Shown here in pieces: positions 58,227 to 64,000 of a stretch of 64,000 nucleotides of DNA; within the stretch, counting starts at the first letter, position 1; every line of letters begins with the position of its first letter. A program made the translations under genes and the position numbers. Below the pieces are notes generated by a model. That model searched no databases. It saw only the letters and a program-made list of their open reading frames with translations, and was not told the DNA's origin. Origin of the DNA: an uncultured Zoogloea sp. (GTDB lineage Bacteria > Pseudomonadota > Gammaproteobacteria > Burkholderiales > Rhodocyclaceae); assembly GCA_937967645.1 (NCBI GenBank), contig CALBTT010000063.1, forward strand, positions 1 through 64,000. The letters are read 5' to 3'.

Positions 58227-59318
58227 TCAGTAAACAGCCTGGGGGTAGGAACCCAGGACCTTGAGGTAAGCCGCACGCCCGGCGAGGTCATCCAGGGCGG
58301 CCTTGACCGCCGGATCATCCCGGTGACCTTCGATGTCCACGTAGAACATGTACTCCCACAGGGCGGCACGGGCCGGCCGGGACTCCAGACGGTTCATGGA
58401 CACCCCAGCCTGGGCAAAGGGCGCCAGCAGCTCATGCACGGCACCGGGCCGGTTGGCCGCAGAGAGGATCAGCGAGGTCTTGTCCGCACCGGTACGACCG
58501 GCATCGTGGCGGCCGAGCACCAGGAAGCGGGTGGTGTTGTTGGGCTCATCCTCGATGCTCTCGACCAGGCGTGGCAGATCGTAGCGCTCGGAGGCCGCCT
58601 CGCCGGCGATCGCCGCAGCGCCCGGCTCGATGGAGGCCAGACGGGCGGCTTCGGCGTTGCTGCCCACCGAGATGCGCGGCACGCCCGGCAGGGAACGGTT
58701 CAGCCATTCGTGGCACTGGGCCAGCGACTGGGCATGGGAGTAGACCTTGGTGATCTTGCCCAGCTCGGTCTCCCGGGTCATCAGATGCTGGTGGATGCGC
58801 AGCACCACCTCACCACAGATCTTCAGCGAGGAGCCGAGCAGCAGGTCGAGGGTGCGCCCCACGGCACCTTCGGTGGAGTTCTCCACCGGCGCCACACCAT
58901 AGTGGGCATGACCGGCCTCGACCTCACGGAACACGTCGTCGATGGTGCCCTGGGGCGCCAGACGGGCGGCATGACCGAAGTGCTTGACGGCGGCACTCTC
59001 CGAGAAGGTGCCAAGGGGCCCGAGGAAGGCGATGCCGAGTGGCGTCTCGAGGGACAGGCAGGCGGACATCACTTCGCGGAAGAAGAAGGTCACGCTCTCA
59101 TTCGGCAGCGGCCCCTCGTTGAGGGACTGGATCCGCCGCAGCACCTGGGCCTCCCGCTCCGGCCGGTAGATGTAACCGGCATCACCATACCTGGCCTTGA
59201 TCTCGCCCACGTGCTGGGCACACTTGGCGCGCTGGTTGAGCAGCGCCAGCATCTGGGCATCAATGGCGTCGATCTGCTCGCGCACCACGCCGAGTTCCTG
59301 CAGCATCCCTTCGTTCAT
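58227..59318 (-). CDS. pheA: Chorismate mutase / prephenate dehydratase
   Basis: The 363-residue bifunctional enzyme has an N-terminal AroQ mutase (about 1-90, INAIDAQMLALLNQRAKCAQ-like helix), a dehydratase domain (FLGPLGTFSESAAVKHFG, and the TTRFLV catalytic region), and a C-terminal ACT domain with ESRPARAALWEY for phenylalanine inhibition. AGGAG precedes the ATG at 59318; the longer frame adds 11 residues. serC lies upstream. Confidence 0.94.
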   Translation of the reverse strand: MNEGMLQELGVVREQIDAIDAQMLALLNQRAKCAQHVGEIKARYGDAGYIYRPEREAQVLRRIQSLNEGPLPNESVTFFFREVMSACLSLETPLGIAFLGPLGTFSESAAVKHFGHAARLAPQGTIDDVFREVEAGHAHYGVAPVENSTEGAVGRTLDLLLGSSLKICGEVVLRIHQHLMTRETELGKITKVYSHAQSLAQCHEWLNRSLPGVPRISVGSNAEAARLASIEPGAAAIAGEAASERYDLPRLVESIEDEPNNTTRFLVLGRHDAGRTGADKTSLILSAANRPGAVHELLAPFAQAGVSMNRLESRPARAALWEYMFYVDIEGHRDDPAVKAALDDLAGRAAYLKVLGSYPQAVY

Positions 59319-59347
59319 TCCCGCTCCTGACAACGAAACCGCTCCAC

Positions 59348-60430
<1,083 letters not shown>

Positions 60431-60457
60431 TATCCGAATCCTTGTTGCTCGTTCCGC

Positions 60458-63058
60458 TCAGGCTGCCGGCTGATCGCCCGCGGAGCCCTCGCCACCTTCC
60501 ACCTCACCCACATCCTGCTCTTCCTCCTCGCCTTCGAGGATCTTCTGCACGCCGGACAGGGTGCTCCCCTCATCCACCGAGATCAGGGTGACGCCCTGGG
60601 TAGCACGGCCCATCTCGCGGATCTCGGCGACGCGGGTGCGCACCAGCACCCCCCCGGTGGTGATGAGCATGATCTGGTCCTTCTCGGTCACCAGCGTGGC
60701 GGCCACCACCTTGCCGTTGCGGTCGGAGGTCTGGATGGCGATCATGCCCTTGGTGCCACGGCCATGGCGGGTGTACTCGCCGATCGGGGTACGCTTGCCG
60801 AAGCCGTTCTCGGTGGCGGTGAGCACGCTTTGCTCTTCGTTGCTGGCCACCAGCATGGCGATCACAGTCTGACCGTCTTCCAGCATCATGCCGCGCACGC
60901 CACGGGCCTGACGCCCCATCGGACGCACGTCGTTCTCGCTGAAGCGCACGGCCTTGCCGGCATCGGAGAACATCATCACGTCGTGCTGACCATCGGTGAT
61001 CGCCACACCAACCAGATAATCCCCCTCGTCCAGGCCCACGGCGATGATGCCGGCCTTGCGCGGGTTGGAGAAGTCGGTGAGCGGGGTCTTCTTGACCGTG
61101 CCCTGGGCTGTGGCCATGAAGATGAAGTGGCCTTCGTCGAACACCTTGACCGGCAACACGGCGGTGATCTTCTCACCCTCGAGCAGCGGGAAGAGATTGA
61201 CAATGGGCCGGCCGCGGCTGTTGCGGGTGCCTTCCGGCACTTCATAAACCTTCAGCCAGTACAGGCGGCCACGGTTGGAGAAGCACAGGATGTGGTCGTG
61301 GGTGTTGGCCACGAAGAGCTGGTCGACGAAGTCGTCGTCCTTCACCGCGGCGGCCTGCTTGCCGCGCCCGCCACGCTTCTGCGCCCGGTAGTCGGTCAGC
61401 GGCTGACGCTTGAAGTAGCCGGTGTGGGACAAGGTCACGACCATGTCCTGGGGCGCGATCAGGTCTTCTATATTGATGTCGGCGGTGTTCATCACCACCT
61501 CGGACCGTCGCGGGTCGCCGAACTGCTGCTTGATGAGGTTCAGCTCGTCCACGATGATCGCGGTGATGCGCTCGGGGCGGGCCAGGATGTCGAGCAGGTC
61601 GGCGATGTTGTCCATCACTTCCTTGTACTCGGCAACGATCTTGTCCTGCTCCAGGCCGGTCAGGCGCTGCAGACGCAGTTCGAGGATGGCCTGGGCCTGG
61701 GCATCGGACAGGCGGTAGCCCTGGGCCGACAGACCGAATTCGGGGGCCAGCCCCTCCGGGCGGAAGCTGTCGGCCGCCGCACGGGCAAGCATCTCCTCGA
61801 CCAGGGCGGAGCGCCACTGGCGCCCCATCAGGGCCTTCTTGGCCTCGGGCGGGGTCGGCGCCGCCTTGATCAGGGCGATGATCTCGTCCACGTTGGACAG
61901 CGCCACCGCCAGGCCTTCCAGAATGTGGCCACGTTCGCGCGCCTTGCGCAGTTCGAAGATGGTGCGGCGGGTGACCACTTCGCGCCGGTGGGCGAGGAAG
62001 CAGTCGATCATCTGGTAGAGGTTGAGCAGGCGCGGCTTGCCATCCACCAGCGCCACCATGTTCATGCCGAAGGTGTCCTGCAGCTGGGTCTGCTTGAACA
62101 GGTTGTTCAGCACCACGTCAGGCACTTCATTGCGCTTGAGCTCGATGACCATGCGCATGCCGGACTTGTCCGACTCGTCACGGATGTCGCTGATGCCCTC
62201 GATCTTCTTCTCGTTGACCAGCTCGGCGATCTTCTCGATCAGGGTCTTCTTGTTAACCTGGTAGGGAATCTCGTCGACGATGATCGCCTGGCGGTCACCC
62301 TTGCCGATGTCCTCGAAGTGGGTGCGCGCCCGCATCACCACGCGACCACGCCCGGTGCGATAGCCCTCATGCACGCCGGACAGGCCGTAGATCAGGCCTG
62401 CGGTGGGGAAGTCCGGCGCCGGGATGATCTTGATCAGTTCCTCGATGGAGACATCCGGCTCCTGCAGCATGCGCAGACAGGCATCCACCACCTCGGTCAG
62501 GTTGTGCGGCGGAATGTTGGTGGCCATGCCCACCGCAATACCACCCGACCCGTTGATCAGCAGGTTCGGAATACGCGCCGGCAGGACCAGCGGCTCTTTC
62601 TCGGAGCCATCATAGTTGGGTCCGAAGTCGATGGTTTCCTTCTCGATGTCGGCAAGCAGCTCGTGGCCGATCTTGGCCATCCGGACTTCGGTGTAACGCA
62701 TCGCCGCCGCGCTGTCGCCATCCACCGAGCCGAAGTTGCCCTGACCGTCCACCAGCATGTAGCGCAGGGAGAAGTTCTGCGCCATGCGGACGATGGTGTC
62801 ATAGACAGACTGGTCGCCATGGGGGTGATACTTACCGATCACGTCACCGACGATACGGGCGGACTTCTTGTACGCCTTGTTCCAGTCATTGCCCAGCTCG
62901 TGCATGGCAAACAGCACGCGCCGGTGCACCGGCTTGAGGCCGTCGCGCACATCGGGCAGGGCCCGACCCACGATCACGCTCATTGCGTAATCCAGGTAGG
63001 CGTGGCGCATCTCGTCTTCGAGGCTGATGGGTAAGGTTTCTTTGGCGAACGGGATCAT
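60458..63058 (-). CDS. gyrA: DNA gyrase subunit A
   Basis: The 866-residue topoisomerase subunit has an N-terminal breakage-reunion domain with the active-site tyrosine in AAAMRYTEVRMAKI, the quinolone region HPHGDQSVYDTIVRM, and a C-terminal beta-pinwheel with the GyrA box QKRGGRGK. Residue 83 is Gln where E. coli has Ser; Asp87 is kept. It leads the operon gyrA-serC-pheA-hisC-tyrA-aroA::cmk-rpsA-ihfB. Confidence 0.96.
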   Translation of the reverse strand: MIPFAKETLPISLEDEMRHAYLDYAMSVIVGRALPDVRDGLKPVHRRVLFAMHELGNDWNKAYKKSARIVGDVIGKYHPHGDQSVYDTIVRMAQNFSLRYMLVDGQGNFGSVDGDSAAAMRYTEVRMAKIGHELLADIEKETIDFGPNYDGSEKEPLVLPARIPNLLINGSGGIAVGMATNIPPHNLTEVVDACLRMLQEPDVSIEELIKIIPAPDFPTAGLIYGLSGVHEGYRTGRGRVVMRARTHFEDIGKGDRQAIIVDEIPYQVNKKTLIEKIAELVNEKKIEGISDIRDESDKSGMRMVIELKRNEVPDVVLNNLFKQTQLQDTFGMNMVALVDGKPRLLNLYQMIDCFLAHRREVVTRRTIFELRKARERGHILEGLAVALSNVDEIIALIKAAPTPPEAKKALMGRQWRSALVEEMLARAAADSFRPEGLAPEFGLSAQGYRLSDAQAQAILELRLQRLTGLEQDKIVAEYKEVMDNIADLLDILARPERITAIIVDELNLIKQQFGDPRRSEVVMNTADINIEDLIAPQDMVVTLSHTGYFKRQPLTDYRAQKRGGRGKQAAAVKDDDFVDQLFVANTHDHILCFSNRGRLYWLKVYEVPEGTRNSRGRPIVNLFPLLEGEKITAVLPVKVFDEGHFIFMATAQGTVKKTPLTDFSNPRKAGIIAVGLDEGDYLVGVAITDGQHDVMMFSDAGKAVRFSENDVRPMGRQARGVRGMMLEDGQTVIAMLVASNEEQSVLTATENGFGKRTPIGEYTRHGRGTKGMIAIQTSDRNGKVVAATLVTEKDQIMLITTGGVLVRTRVAEIREMGRATQGVTLISVDEGSTLSGVQKILEGEEEEQDVGEVEGGEGSAGDQPAA

Positions 63059-63178
63059 GGCTACCGCGAGAATTCAACGATTCGTCGGAAAGACGAAAAA
63101 CATGGAGTTTAGCACGCCACCGATGCCCCACTCCCGCCTCCTGTGCACCGAAACAGGGCGTCGGCATGAGTACGCCGA

Positions 63179-63208
63179 TTGTGAGCGCCAGCCCTCATAT
63201 GCTCTAAT
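63179..63208 (+). promoter_or_regulatory. Candidate promoter of the OmpA-family gene
   Basis: TTGTGA (63179-63184) and TCTAAT (63203-63208) have an 18-bp spacer; the -10 matches TATAAT at five of six positions and the -35 at four of six. A GGGCGC/GCGCCC hairpin (63234-63250) lies in the leader of the OmpA-family gene. Confidence 0.5.
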
Positions 63209-63272
63209 CCCGGCGCCACCTACAACACCAGACGGGCGCCTTAAGCGCCCCATCCGTTCAGAGGAGAAATTC

Positions 63273-64000
63273 ATGACCACAAGCCGCTTCCGCCTGGCCA
63301 CCACGACCATCCTGATGCTCGCCAGCCTCTCCGCGATGGCCCAATCGAAGGACATCGTCGTCGACCCGAAGGGCGACGTGCCTTACGTAACCGACCAGCG
63401 CAACGTCGTCACCAAGAGCGGCGCTGACCTGTGCTGGCGCACCGGCTACTGGACCCCCGGCGCCGCGGGCGAAGCCAAGGCCGGCGAGCGCCCGGTCGGC
63501 TGCGAATGCGACAAGGACGTGGTCGGCGCCGAGAAGTGCGCACCGCCGGCACCGGCACCGGCAGCCGCCCCGGCAGTCGTCGCCGCCCCCGTTGCAGCAC
63601 CGGCGGCACCGGCCAAGTGCGACTTCAGCGCCACCCTGTCGGCGGACAACTCGTTCGCCTTCAACAAGTCCACCCTCACCCCCTCCGCCAGGCAGAACCT
63701 CGACAGCGCCGTCGTGGCCAAGCTCGGCGCCTGCGCCAACGTCACCTCCGTGATCGTCACCGGCCACACCGACCGCCTCGGCACCCAGGCCTACAACCAG
63801 AAGCTCTCCGAGAAGCGCGCCGAGGCCGTCCAGGCCTATCTGATCAGCAAGGGTGTGAAGGCCGACCTGATCGACACCATGGGCGCCGGCAAGACCCAGC
63901 CGATCAAGAGCTGCGACGACAAGCTCGGCCGCAAGAAGCTGATCGAATGCCTGGCCCCCAACCGCCGCGTCACCGTGGACGTGAAGGGCTCCGCCAAGTA
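63273..64000 (+). CDS. OmpA family outer-membrane protein (cut at the window edge)
   Basis: The frame from ATG 63273 is open to the window end, giving 242 complete codons; the last two bases are TA, so a stop is probably completed by the next base. A signal peptide (MTTSRFRLATTTILMLASLSAMAQ) is followed by a short Cys-containing domain with ADLCWRTGYW, a Pro/Ala-rich linker (about 91-115) and a C-terminal OmpA peptidoglycan-binding domain with GHTDRLGTQAYNQKLSEKRA. GAGGAG precedes the start. It diverges from gyrA by a 214-bp gap. Confidence 0.88.
   Translation, partial: MTTSRFRLATTTILMLASLSAMAQSKDIVVDPKGDVPYVTDQRNVVTKSGADLCWRTGYWTPGAAGEAKAGERPVGCECDKDVVGAEKCAPPAPAPAAAPAVVAAPVAAPAAPAKCDFSATLSADNSFAFNKSTLTPSARQNLDSAVVAKLGACANVTSVIVTGHTDRLGTQAYNQKLSEKRAEAVQAYLISKGVKADLIDTMGAGKTQPIKSCDDKLGRKKLIECLAPNRRVTVDVKGSAK

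Overview
The window looks like a chromosomal segment of a high-GC betaproteobacterium, most likely of the Rhodocyclales/Azoarcus-Thauera-Azospira type. This is an inference from gene content, gene order (gyrA-serC-pheA-hisC-tyrA-aroA-rpsA-ihfB-lapAB and thrS-infC-rpmI-rplT-pheST-ihfA-merR) and an aromatic-degradation locus; no 16S gene is present. Coding density is high and nearly every gene can be placed in a known family. There is no prophage, insertion sequence, CRISPR array or plasmid backbone.

Region 1 (1-9.2 kb) is a benzoate locus. A divergent, truncated catechol 2,3-dioxygenase faces benABCD (ring-hydroxylating dioxygenase plus cis-diol dehydrogenase), followed by a RidA-type deaminase, a XylS/BenR activator, the BenE transporter and an aldo/keto reductase with a divergent LysR regulator. 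Two direct repeats of the XylS/BenR type (TGCA-N6-GGATA) lie upstream of benA, and the dioxygenase next door points to meta cleavage of catechol. Region 2 (9.2-14.5 kb) holds a two-component pair (a hybrid kinase with its own receiver and HPt, and a receiver protein with an unassigned output domain) and an EamA transporter.

Region 3 (14.6-24.6 kb) carries alaA-like, hom and thrC, but hom and thrC are separated by three genes: a polytopic membrane protein, an HPP-CBS protein and a DUF2249 protein preceded by an IscR-like palindrome. Mth938-like, peroxiredoxin, PhoH/PIN and a lone HPt protein follow. Region 4 (24.6-30.8 kb) has the divergent selU/selD pair for tRNA selenation, a densely hairpinned segment after selD, a CoA-transferase with a divergent LysR, a MaoC hydratase and a carboxylesterase.

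Region 5 (31-40 kb) has a cNMP/CBS/DUF294 signalling protein translationally coupled to a DnaQ-like protein that has lost three catalytic aspartates, a 453-bp repeat-rich gap, a LysR gene, a divergent ZapE-like ATPase, orn, an M48 protease, rsgA and a solitary Anbu proteasome-like peptidase. Region 6 (39.7-47.3 kb) is the translation operon tRNA-Val-thrS-infC-rpmI-rplT-pheS-pheT-ihfA-merR, with infC starting at AUC. Region 7 (47.3-63.1 kb) is gyrA-serC-pheA-hisC-tyrA-aroA::cmk (a fusion)-rpsA-ihfB-lapA-lapB, then ugd and cysM with an exonuclease. The window ends in an OmpA-family gene cut one base before the end of its stop codon.

No wholly unknown multi-gene system was found. The best candidates for new biology are the coupled DUF294/pseudo-exonuclease pair, the HPP/DUF2249 cassette under an IscR-like site, the structured segment after selD, and the EPSP synthase with both positions of the glyphosate-tolerance (TIPS) motif changed.
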